From contig NW_027018135.1 of the NCBI RefSeq assembly GCF_032854445.1, forward strand, positions 1-64,000: a DNA stretch of 64,000 nt. The letters run 5' to 3'. Below the pieces are notes generated by a model. That model saw only the letters and a list, made by a program, of their open reading frames with translations. It made no database searches and had not been told where the DNA came from. This DNA comes from Liolophura sinensis (taxonomy: Eukaryota > Mollusca > Polyplacophora > Chitonida > Chitonidae). Positions 51,414 through 63,200 of the stretch are shown one piece after another (the stretch's first letter is position 1; every line of letters starts with the position of its first letter). The position numbers were made by a program, and so were the translations under genes.

Positions 51414-54400
51414 TTTTGTGACGACAAATCGAATGGTGCAAACCGCGTTGCTCTCTGACCAATACTTTTGGCTGTAGCGACAATTGATTAATCATTGATG
51501 TCATAATCACGTGCCCAGCAACGGCTCTTACTCCATGGAAACCAGGGATATTTCCAATTTTTTAACAGCTGCCGATGCCTGGCCCAATTCTGCATCTTTT
51601 GGCACCTTAAAAATGTGGGTCAGTGTTTAGTTGTACTTTTTACAGCAGACTGTATTAAGTACCTTGTGTTTTATATGTACAAATGGTCTGGTTTTTCTAC
51701 ACGTAGATAAAGACATTGAGATTGTCTTGGACTTAGAAGTAAGACAATTGCTGGGTGAGTTAAATGGGCTTAGCCCAAAGATTTCAGGTCTTCTGGGCTA
51801 CCGAAGGGCACATAACTTATAGTCAAAAGTTGAATATAGTAATGACCAGTCGCGATTGTACAGAGTGCAGTGTAGCCGATTTCAATTAACAAAAATACCA
51901 GGTAAAAATGCAAAAGTGGAAAAACTGTTCCAGTGCTGCTGGTAAGAGGCTAATCCGACGTATTTTGTGACGACAAATCGAATGGTGCAAACCGCGTTGC
52001 TCTCCGACCAATACTTTTGGCTGTAGTGACAATTGAATGATCATTTATGTCATAATCACGTGCCCAGCAACGGCTCTTACTCCATGGAAACCAGGGAAAT
52101 TTGCAATTTTTCAACAGCTGCCGATGCCTGGCTCAATTCCGCATCTTTTGGCACTTTACTGAAGTGGGTCAGTGTTTAGTTGTTCTTTTTACAGCAGACT
52201 GTATCAAGTACCTTGTGGTTTTCACGTACAAATGGTGTGGTTTTTCTACACGTAGATAAAGACATTGAGATTGTCTTGCACTTAGAAGTAAGGCAATTGT
52301 TGGGTGAGTTAAATGGGCTTGGCCCAAAGATTTGACGTCTTCTGGGCTACCGAAGGGCACATAACTTATAGTCAAATGTTGAATATAGTAATGACCAGTC
52401 GCGATTGTACAGAGTACAGTGTAGCCGATTTCAATTAACAAAAAGACCAGGCAAAAATGCAAAAGTGGAAAAACTGTTCCAGTGCTACTAGTAAGAGTCT
52501 AATCCGACGTATTTTGTGACGAGAAATCGAATGGTGCAATCCGCGTTGCTCTCCGACCAATACTTTTGGCTGTAGTGACAATTGAATGATCATTTATGTC
52601 ATAATCACGTGCGTAGCATCGGCTCTTACTCCATGGAAACCAGGGAAACTTGCAATTTTTCAACAGCTGCTAATGCCTGGCTCAATTCCGCATGTTTTGG
52701 CACCTTACTGAAGTGGGTTAGTGTTCAGTTGTACTTTTTACAGCAGACTGTATCAAGTACCTTGTGTTTTTCACGTACAAATGGTGTGGTTTGTCTACAC
52801 GTAGATAAAGACATTGAAATTGTCTTGCACTTAGAAGTAAGACAATTGCTGGGTGAGTTAAATGGGCTTAGCCCAAAGATTTCAGGTCTTCTGGGCTACC
52901 GAAGGGCACATAACTTATAGTCAAAAGTTGAATATAGTAATGACCAGTCGCGATTGTACAGAGTACAGTGTAGCCGATTTCAATTAACAAAAAGACCAGG
53001 CAAAAATGCAAAAGTGGAAAAACTGTTCCAGTGCTGCTGGTAAGAGGCTAATCCGACGTATTTTGTGACGAGAAATCGAATGGTGCAAACCGCGTTGCTC
53101 TCCGACCAATACTTTTGGCTGTAGTGACAATTGAATGATCATTGATGTCATAATCATGTGCCCAGCAACGGCTCTTACTCCATGGAAACCAGGGAAATTT
53201 GCAATTTTTCAACAGCTGCCGATGCCTGGCTCAATTCCGCATCTTTTGGCACCTTACTGAAGTGGGTCAGTGTTCAGTTGTACTTTTTACAGCAGACTGT
53301 ATCAAGTACCTTGTGGTTTTCACGTACAAATGGTGTGGTTTTTCTACACGTAGATAAAGACATTGAGATTGTCTTGCACTTAGAAGTAAGGCAATTGCTG
53401 GGTGAGTTAAATGGGCTTGGCCCAAAGATTTCAGGTCTTCTGGGCTACCGAAGGGCACATAACTTATAGTCAAAAGTTGAATATAGTAATGACCAGTCGC
53501 GATTGTACAGAGTACAGTGTAGCCGATTTCAATTAACAAAAAGACCAGGCAAAAATGCAAAAGTGGAAAAACTGTTCCAGTGCTTCTGGTAAGAGGCTAA
53601 TCCGACGTATTTTGTGACGAGAAATCGAATGGTGCAATCCGCGTTGCTCTCCGACCAATACTTTTGGCTGTAGCGACAATTGAATGATCATTTATGTCAT
53701 AATCACGTGCGTAGCAACGGCTCTTACTCCATGGAAACCAGGGATATTTGCAATTTTTCAACAGCTGCCGATGCCTGTCCCAATTCTGCATCTTTTGGCA
53801 CCTTAAAAATGTGTGTCAGTGTTTAGTTGTACTTTTTACAGCAGACTGTATCAAGTACCTTGTGTTTTTTATGTACAAATGGTGTGGTTTTTCTACACGT
53901 AGATAAAGACATTGAGATTGTCTTGGACTTAGAAGTAAGACAATTGCTGGGTGAGTTAAATGGGCTTGGCCCAAAGATTTCAGGTCTTCTGGGCTACCGA
54001 AGGGCACATAACTTATAGTCAAAAGTTGAATATAGTAATGACCAGTCGCGATTGTACAGAGTACAGTGTAGCCGATTTCAATTCACAAAAAGACCAGGCA
54101 AAAATGCAAAAGTGGAAAAACTGTTCCAGTGCTACTAGTAAGAGTCTAATCCGACGTATTTTGTGACGAGAAATCGAATGGTGCAATCCGCGTTGCTCTC
54201 CGACCAATACTTTTGGCTGTAGCGACAATTGAATGATCATTTATGTCATAATCACGTGCGTAGCAACGGCTCTTACTCCATGGAAACCAGGGAAATTTGC
54301 AATTTTTCAACAGCTGCCGATGCCTGGCTCAATTCCGCATCTTTTGGCACCTTACTGAAGTGGGTTAGTGTTCAGTTGTACTTTTTACAGCAGACTGTAT

Positions 54401-55263
54401 CAAGTACCTTGTGGTTTTCACGTACAAATGGTGTGGTTTTTCTACACGTTGATAAAAACATTGAGATTGTCTTGCACTTAGAAGTAAGGCAATTGCTGGG
54501 TGAGTTAAATGGGCTTGGCCCAAAGATTTGACGTCTTCTGGGCTACCGAAGGGCACATAACTTATAGTCAAAAGTTGAATATAGTAATGACCAGTCGCGA
54601 TTGTACAGAGTACAGTTTAGCCGACTTCAATTAACAAAAAGACGAAGCAAAAATGCAAAAGTGGAAAAACTGTTCCAGTGCTACTAGTAAGAGTCTAATC
54701 CGACGTATTTTGTGACGAGAAATCGAATGGTGCAAACCGCGTTGCTCTCCGACCAATACTTTTGGCTGTAGCGACAGATCAATGATCATTGATGTCATAA
54801 TCACGTGCCCAGCAACGGCTCTTACTCCATGGAAACCACGGATATTTCCAATTTTTTAACAGCTGCCGATGCCTGGCCCAATTCCACATCTTTTTGCACC
54901 TTATAAATGTGGGTCAGTGTTTAGTTGTACTTTTTACAGCAGACTGTATCAAGTACCTTGTGTTTTTTATGTACAAATGGTCTGGTTTTTCTACACGTAG
55001 ATAAAGACATTGAGATTGTCTTGGACTTAGAAGTAAGACAATTGCTGGGTGAGTTAAATGGGCTTAGCCCAAAGATTTGACGTCTTCTGGGCTACCGAAG
55101 GGCACATAACTTATAGTCAAAAGTTGAATATAGTAATGACCAGTCGCGATTGTACAGAGTACAGTGTAGCCGATTTCAATTCACAAAAAGACCAGGCAAA
55201 AATGCAAAAGTGGAAAAACTGTTCCAGTGCTGCTGGTAAGAGGCTAATCCGACGTATTTTGTG
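51413..55263. repeat. Seven-unit higher-order repeat II, copy 2
   Basis: Units K 51604, G 52153, G 52702, G 53251, K' 53800, G 54349, T 54898. I noticed about ten differences from copy 1 over 3.84 kb, including 'ttgttcttttt' near 52182, 'caaatgttg' near 52373, 'gggaaattt' for 'gggatattt' near 53190, 'ttcacaaaa' for 'ttaacaaaa' near 54082, and 'cgttgataaa' near 54448. That is roughly 99.7% identity by eye. At 55264 the sequence leaves the repeat ('gacgagaaatcgaatggtac'), yet the repeat's starting pattern ('gacgacaaatc', 'ttgattaatc') comes back near 55813. Confidence 0.9.
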
Positions 55264-56170
55264 ACGAGAAATCGAATGGTACAAACCGCGTTGCTCTCCG
55301 ACCAATACTTTTGGCTGTAGTGACAATTGAATGATCATTTATGTCATAATCACGTGCCCAGCAACGGGTCTTACTCCATGGAAACCAGGGAAATTTGCAA
55401 TTTTTCAACAGCTGCCGATGCCTGGCTCAATTCCGCATCTTTTGGCACCTTACTTAAGTGGGTCAGTGTTCAGTTGTACTTTATACAGCAGACTGTATCA
55501 AGTACCTTGTGTTTTTCACGTACAAATGGTGTGGTTTTTCTACACGTAGATAAAGACATTGAGATTGTCTTGCACTTAGAAGTAAGGCAATTGCTGGGTG
55601 AGTTAAATGGGCTTGGCCCAAAGATTTCAGGTCTTCTGGGCTACCGAAGGGCACATAACTTATAGTTAAAAGTTAAATATAGTAATGACCAGTCGCGATT
55701 GTACAGAGTACAGTGTAGCCGATTTCAATAAACAAAAAGACCAAGCAAAAATGCAAAAGTGGAAAAACTGTTCCAGTGCTGCTGGTAAGAGGCTAATCCG
55801 ACGTATTTTGTGACGACAAATCGAATGGTGCAAACCGCGTTGCTCTCTGACCAATACTTTTGGCTGTAGCGACAATTGATTAATCATTGATGTCATAATC
55901 ACGTGCCCAGCAACGGCTCTTACTCCATGGAAACCAGGGATATTTGCACTTTTTTAACAGCTGCCGATGCCTGGCCCAATTCTGCATCTTTTGGCACCTT
56001 AAAAATGTGGGTCAGTGTTTAGTTGTACTTTTTACAGCAGACTGTATCAAGTACCTTGTGTTTTTTATGTACAAATGGTGTGGTTTTTCTACACGTAGAT
56101 AAAGACGTTGAGATTGTCTTGGACTTAGAAGTAAGACAATTGCTGGGTGAGTTAAATGGGCTTAGCCCAA
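55264..56170. repeat. Linking units between higher-order repeats
   Basis: Units G 55447 and K 55996. The G unit has AATAAA (near 55728) and 'ctctctgacc', and is followed by K, the same linked pair seen at 1648, 31843, 35685, 39527 and 47212. Private changes include 'ggtacaaaccg' near 55278, 'actttatacag' near 55480 and 'agacgttgag' near 56103. Nothing other than satellite sequence is present. Confidence 0.8.
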
Positions 56171-59100
56171 AGATTTGACGTCTTCTGGGCTACCGAAGGG
56201 CACATAACTTATAGTCAAAAGTTGAATATAGTAATGACCAGTCGCGATTGTACAGAGTACAGTGTAGCCGATTTCAATTCACAAAAAGACCAGGCAAAAA
56301 TGCAAAAGTGGAAAAACTGTTCCAGTGCTGCTGGTAAGAGGCTAATCCGACGTATTTTGTGACGAGAAATCGAATGGTGCAAACCGCGTTGCTCTCCGAC
56401 CAATACTTTTGGCTGTAGTGACAATTGAATGATCATTTATGTCATAATTACGTGCCCAGCAACGGGTCTTACTCCATGGAAACCAGGGATATTTGCAATT
56501 TTTCAACAGCTGCCGATGCCTGGCTCAATTCCGCATCTTTTGGCACCTTACTGAAGTGGGTCAGTGTTCAGTTGTACTTTTTACAGCAGACTGTATCAAG
56601 TACCTTGTGTTTTTCACGTACAAATGGTGTGGTTTTTCTACACGTAGATAAAGACATTGAGATTGTCTTGCACTTAGAAGTAAGGCAATTGCTGGGTGAG
56701 TTAAATGGGCTTGGCCCAAAGATTTCAGGTCTTCTGGGCTACCGAAGGGCACATAACTTATAGTCAAAAGTTAAATATAGTAATGACCAGTCGCGATTGT
56801 ACAGAGTACAGTGTAGCCGATTTCAATAAACAAAAAGACCAAGCAAAAATGCAAAAGTGGAAAAACTGTTCCAGTGCTGCTGGTAAGAGGCTAATCCGAC
56901 GTATTTTCTGACGACAAATCGAATGGTGCAAACCGCGTTGCTCTCTGACCAATACTTTTGGCTGTAGCGACAATTGATTGATCATTGATGTCATAATCAC
57001 GTGCCCAGCAACGGCTCTTACTCCATGGAAACCAGGGATATTTGCAATTTTTTAACAGCTGCCGATGCCTGGCCCAATTCCACATCTTTTGGCACCTTAC
57101 TGAAGTGGGTCAGTGTTTAGTTGTACTTTTTACAGCAGACTGTATCAAGTACCTTGTGTTTTTTATGTACAAATGTTCTGGTTTTTCTACACGTAGATAA
57201 AGACATTGAGATTGTCTTGCACTTAGAAGTAAGGCAATTGCTGGGTGAGTTAAATGTGCTTAGCCCAAAGATTTCAGGTCTTCTGGGCTACCGAAGGGCA
57301 CATAACTTATAGTCAAAAGTTGAATATAGTAATGACCAGTCGCGATTGTACAGAGTACAGTGTAGCCGATTTCAATCAACAAAAAGACCAGGCAAAAATG
57401 CAAAAGTGGACAAACTGTTCCAGTGCTGCTGGTAAGAGGCTAATCCGACGTATTTTGTGACGACAAATCGAATGGTGCAAACCGCGCTGCTCTCCGACCA
57501 ATACTTTTGGCTGTAGCGACAATTTAATGATCATTGATGTCATAATCACGTGCCCAGCAACGGCTCTTACTCCATGGAAACCAGGGATATTTGCAATTTT
57601 TCAACAGCTGCCGATGCCTGGCCCAATTCTGCATCTTTTGGCACCTTAAAAATGTGGGTCAGTGTTTAGTTGTACTTTTTACAGCAGACTGTATCAAGTA
57701 CCTTGTGTTTTTTATGTACAAATGGTGTGGTTTTTCTACACGTAGATAAAGACATTGAGATTGTCTTGCACTTAGAAGTAAGGCAATTGCTGGGTGAGTT
57801 AAATGGGCTTAGCCCAAAGATTTCAGGTCTTCTGGGCTACCGAAGGGCACCTAACTTATAGTCAAAAGTTGAATATAGTAATGACCAGTCGCGATTGTAC
57901 AGAGTACAGTGTAGCCGATTTCAATTAACAAAAAGACCAGGCAAAAATGCAAAAGTGGAAAAACTGTTCCAGTGCTGCTGGTAAGAGGCTAATCCGACGT
58001 ATTTTGTGACGAGAAATCGAATGGTGCAAACTGCGTTGCTCTCCGACCAATACTTTTGGCTGTAGCGACAGATCAATGATTATTGATGTCATAATCACGT
58101 GCCCAGCAACGGCTCTTACTCCATGGAAACCAGGGATATTTGCAATTTTTTAACAGCTGCCGATGCCTGGCCCAATTCCACATCTTTTGGCACCTTATAA
58201 AAGTGGGTCAGTGTTTAGTTGTACTTTTCACAGCAGACTGTATCAAGTACCTTGTGTTTTTTATGTACAAATGGTCTGGTTTTTCTACACGTAGATAAAG
58301 ACATTGAGATTGTCTTGGACTTAAAAGTAAGACAATTGCTGGGTGAGTTGAATGGGCTTAGCCGATAGATTTGACGTCTTCTGGGCTACCGAAGGGCACA
58401 TAACTTATAGTCAAAAGTTGAATATAGTAATGACCAGTCGCGATTGTACAGAGTACAGTGTAGCCGATTTCAATTCACAAAAAGACCAGGCAAAAATGCA
58501 AAAGTGGAAAAACTGTTCCAGTGCTGCTGGTAAGAGGCTAATCCGACGTATTTTGTGACGAGAAATCGAATGGTGCAAACCGCGTTGCTCTCCGACCAAT
58601 ACTTTTGGCTGTAGTGACAATTGAATGATCATTTATGTCATAATTACGTGCCCAGCAACGGGTCTTACTCCATGGAAACCAGGGATATTTGCAATTTTTC
58701 AACAGCTGCCGATGCCTGGCTCAATTCCGCATCTTTTGGCACCTTACTGAAGTGGGTCAGTGTTCAGTTGTACTTTTTACAGCAGACTGTATCAAGTACC
58801 TTGTGTTTTTCACGTACAAATGGTGTGGTTTTTCTACACGTAGATAAAGACATTGAGATTGTCTTGCACTTAGAAGTAAGGCAATTGCTGGGTGAGTTAA
58901 ATGGGCTTGGCCCAAAGATTTCAGGTCTTCTGGGCTACCGAAGGGCACATAACTTATAGTCAAAAGTTAAATATAGTAATGACCAGTCGCGATTGTACAG
59001 AGTACAGTGTAGCCGATTTCAATAAACAAAAAGACCAAGCAAAAATGCAAAAGTGGAAAAACTGTTCCAGTGCTGCTGGTAAGAGGCTAATCCGACGTAT

Positions 59101-60200
59101 TTTCTGACGACAAATCGAATGGTGCAAACCGCGTTGCTCTCCGACCAATACTTTTGGCTGTAGCGACAATTGATTGATCATTGATGTCATAATCACGTGC
59201 CCAGCAACGGCTCTTACTCCATGGAAACCAGGGATATTTGCAATTTTTTAACAGCTGCCGATGCCTGGCCCAATTCCACATCTTTTGGCACCTTAAAAAT
59301 GTGGGTCAGTGTTTAGTTGTACTTTTTACAGCAGACTGTATCAAGTACCTTGTGTTTTTTATGTACAAATGTTCTGGTTTTTCTACACGTAGATAAAGAC
59401 ATTGAGATTGTCTTGCACTTAGAAGTAAGGCAATTGCTGGGTGAGTTAAATGTGCTTAGCCCAAAGATTTCAGGTCTTCTGGGCTACCGAAGGGCACATA
59501 ACTTATAGTCAAAAGTTGAATATAGTAATGACCAGTCGCGATTGTACAGAGTACAGTGTAGCCGATTTCAATCAACAAAAAGACCAGGCAAAAATGCAAA
59601 AGTGGACAAACTGTTCCAGTGCTGCTGGTAAGAGCCTAATCCGACGTATTTTGTGACGACAAATCGAATGGTGCAAACCGCGCTGCTCTCCGACCAATAC
59701 TTTTGGCTGTAGCGACAATTTAATGATCATTGATGTCATAATCACGTGCCCAGCAACGGCTCTTACTCCATGGAAACCAGGGATATTTGCAATTTTTCAA
59801 CAGCTGCCGATGCCTGGCCCAATTCTGCATCTTTTGGCACCTTAAAAATGTGGGTCAGTGTTTAGTTGTACTTTTTACAGCAGACTGTATCAAGTACCTT
59901 GTGTTTTTTATGTACAAATGGTGTGGTTTTTCTACACGTAGATAAAGACATTGAGATTGTCTTGCACTTAGAAGTAAGGCAATTGCTGGGTGAGTTAAAT
60001 GGGCTTAGCCCAAAGATTTCAGGTCTTCTGGGCTACCGAAGGGCACATAACTTATAGTCAAAAGTTGAATATAGTAATGACCAGTCGCGATTGTACAGAG
60101 TACAGTGTAGCCGATTTCAATTAACAAAAAGACCAGGCAAAAATGCAAAAGTGGAAAAACTGTTCCAGTGCTGCTGGTAAGAGGCTAATCCGACGTATTT
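56170..60200. repeat. Four-unit tandem duplication
   Basis: Units G 56545, 57094, K 57643, T 58192, then G 58741, K 59290, K 59839. Segments 2196 bp apart (4 x 549) match closely from about 56180-58010 to 58376-60206. Shared private variants are 'tattttctgacgac' (near 56903 and 59099), 'caaatgttctgg' (near 57171 and 59367), 'caatcaacaaaaag' (near 57374 and 59570) and 'accgcgctgctc' (near 57482 and 59678). Differences include the head of the second unit (tactgaag at 57094, taaaaatg at 59290), which suggests conversion of one copy after duplication. Confidence 0.85.
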
Positions 60201-63200
60201 TGTGACGAGAAATCGAATGGTGCAAACCGCGTTGCTCTCCGACCAATACTTTTGGCTGTAGCGACAATTGAATGATCATTTATATCATAATCACGTGCCC
60301 AGCAACGGCTCTTACTCCATGGAAACCAGGGAAATTTGCAATTTTTCAACAGCTGCCGATGCCTGGCTCAATTCCGCATCTTTTGGCACCTTATTCATGT
60401 GGGTCTGTGGTCAGTTGTACTTTTTACAGCAGACTGTATCAAGTACCTTCTGGTTTTCACGTACAAATGGTGTGGTTTTTCTACACGTAGATAAAGACAT
60501 TGAGATTGTCTTGGACTTAGAAGTAAGACAATTGCTGGGTGAGTTAAATGGGCTTGGCCCAAAGATTTCAGGTCTACTGGGCTACCGAAGGGAACATAAC
60601 TTATAGTCAAAAGTTGAATATAGTAATGACCAGTCGCGATTGTACAGAGTACAGTGTAGCCGATTTCAATTAACAAAAAGACCAGGCAAAAATGCAAAAG
60701 TGGAAAAACTGTTCCAGTGCTACTAGTAACAGCCTAATCCGACGTATTTTGTGACGAGAAATCGAATGGTGCAAACCGCGTTGCTCTCCGATCAATACTT
60801 TTGGCTGTAGCGACAATTGAATGATCATTTATGTCATAATCACGTGCGTAGCAACGGCTCTTACTCCATGGAAACCAGGGAAATTTGCAATTTTTCAACT
60901 CTTGCCGATGCCTGGCTCAATTCCGCATCTTTTGGCACTTTATTCATGTGGGTCTGTGGTCAGTTGTACTTTTTACAGCAGACTGTATCAAGTACCTTGT
61001 GTTTTTCACGTACAAATGGTGTGTTTTTTCTACACGTAGATAAAGACATTGAGATTGTCTTGCACTTAGAAGTAAGACAATTGCTGGGTGAGTTAAATGG
61101 GCTTAGCCCAAAGATTTGACGTCTTCTGGGCTACCGAAGGGAACATAATTTATAGTCAAAAGTTGAATATAGTAATGACCAGTCGCGATTGTACAGAGTA
61201 CAGTGTAGCCGATTTCAATTAACAAAAAGACCAGGCAAAAATGCAAAAGTGGAAAAACTGTTCCAGTGCTGCTGGTAAGAGGCTAATCCGACGTATTTTG
61301 TGACGAGAAATCGAATGGTGCAAACCGCGTTGCTCTCCGACCAATACTTTTGGCTGTAGTGACAATTGAATGATCATTTATGTCATAATCACGTGCCCAG
61401 CAACGGCTCTTACTCCATGGAAACCAGGGAAATTTGCAATTTTTCAACAGCTGCCGATGCCTGGCTCAATTCCGCATCTTTTGGCACCTTACTGAAGTGG
61501 GTCAGTGTTCAGTTGTACTTTTTACAGCAGACTGTATCAAGTACCTTGTGTTTTTCACGTACAAATGGTGTGGTTTTTCTACACGTAGATAAATACATTA
61601 AGATTGTCTTGGACTTAGAAGTAAGGCAATTGCTGGGTGAGTTAAATGGGCTTAGCGAAAGATTTGACGTCTTCTGGGCTACCGAAGGGCACATAACTTA
61701 TAGTCAAAAGATGAATATAGTAATGACCAGTCGCGATTGTACAGAGTACAGTTTAGCCGATTTCAATTAACAAAAAGACGAAGCAAAAATGCAAAAGTGG
61801 AAAAACTGTTCCAGTGCTACTAGTAAGAGCCTAATCCGACGTATTTTGTGACGAGAAATCGAATGGTGCAAACTGCGTTGCTCTCCGACCAATACTTTTG
61901 GCTGTAGCGACAGATCAATGATCATTGATGTCATAATCACGTGCCCAGCAACGGCTCTTACTCCATGGAAACCAGGGATATTTGCAATTTTTTAACAGCT
62001 GCCGATGCCTGGCCCAATTCCACATCTTTTGGCACCTTATAAATGTGGGTCAGTGTTTAGTTGTACTTTTCACAGCAAACTGTATCAAGTACCTTGTGTT
62101 TTTTATGTACAAATGGTGTGGTTTTTCTACACGTAGATAAAGACATTGAGATTGTCTTGGACTTAGAAGTAAGACAATTGCTGGGTGAGTTAAATGGGCT
62201 TAGCCGATAGATTTGACGTCTTCTGGGCTACCGAAGGGCACATAACTTATAGTCAAAAGTTGAATATAGTAATGACCAGTCTCGATTGTACAGAGTACAG
62301 TGTAGCCGATTTCAATTAACAAAAAGACCAGGTAAAAATGCAAAAGTGGAAAAACTGTTCCAGTGGTGCTGTTAAGAGGCTAATCCGACGTATTTTGTGA
62401 CGACAAATCGAATGGTGCAAACCGCGTTGCTCTCCGACCAATACTTTTGCCTGTAGTGACAATTGAATGATCATTTATGTCATAATCACGTGCCCAGCAA
62501 CGGCTCTTACTCCATGGAAACCAGGGATATTTGCAATTTTTCAACAGCTGACGATGCCTGGCTCAATTCCGCATCTTTTGGCACCTTACTGAAGTGGGTC
62601 AGTGTTCAGTTGTACTTTTTACAGCAGACTGTATCAAGTACCTTGTGTTTTTCACGTACAAATGGTCTGGTTTTTCTACACGTAGATAAATACATTAAGA
62701 TTGTCTTGCACTTAGAAGTAAGGCAATTGCTGGGTGAGTTAATTGGGCTTAGCCAAAAGATTTGACGTCTTCTGGGCTACCGAAGGGCACATAACTTATA
62801 GTCAAAAGTTGAATATAGTAATGACCAGTCGCGATTGTACAGAGTACAGTGTAGCCGATTTCAATTAACAAAAAGACCAGGCAAAAATGCAAAAGTGGAA
62901 AAACTGTTCCAGTGCTACTAGTAAGAGCCTAATCCGACGTATTTTGTGACGAGAAATCGAATGGTGCAAACCGCGTTGCTCTCCGACCAATACTTTTGGC
63001 TGTAGCGACAGATCAATGATCATTGATGTCATAATCACGTGCCCAGCAACGGCTCTTACTCCATGGAAACCAGGGATATTTGCAATTTTTTAACAGCTGC
63101 CGATACCTGGCTCAATTCCGCTTCTTTTGGCACCTTACTGAAGTGGGTCAGTGTTCAGTTGTACTTTTACAGCAGACTGTATCAAGTACCTTGTGGTTTT

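Noticed and set aside
55327-55665. Forward 100-112 codon open frame starting 'MNDHLCHNHVPSNGSYSMET', present in dozens of units
   Set aside because: It is a shadow of the repeat. The same frame is closed by a fixed TAG (gtttagttg) in all T, K and K' units, and its end depends on the gacg/cagg variant. Most differences between copies change the amino acid (C/W, V/L, H/D, S/G), so there is no sign of protein-level selection, and no domain is recognised.
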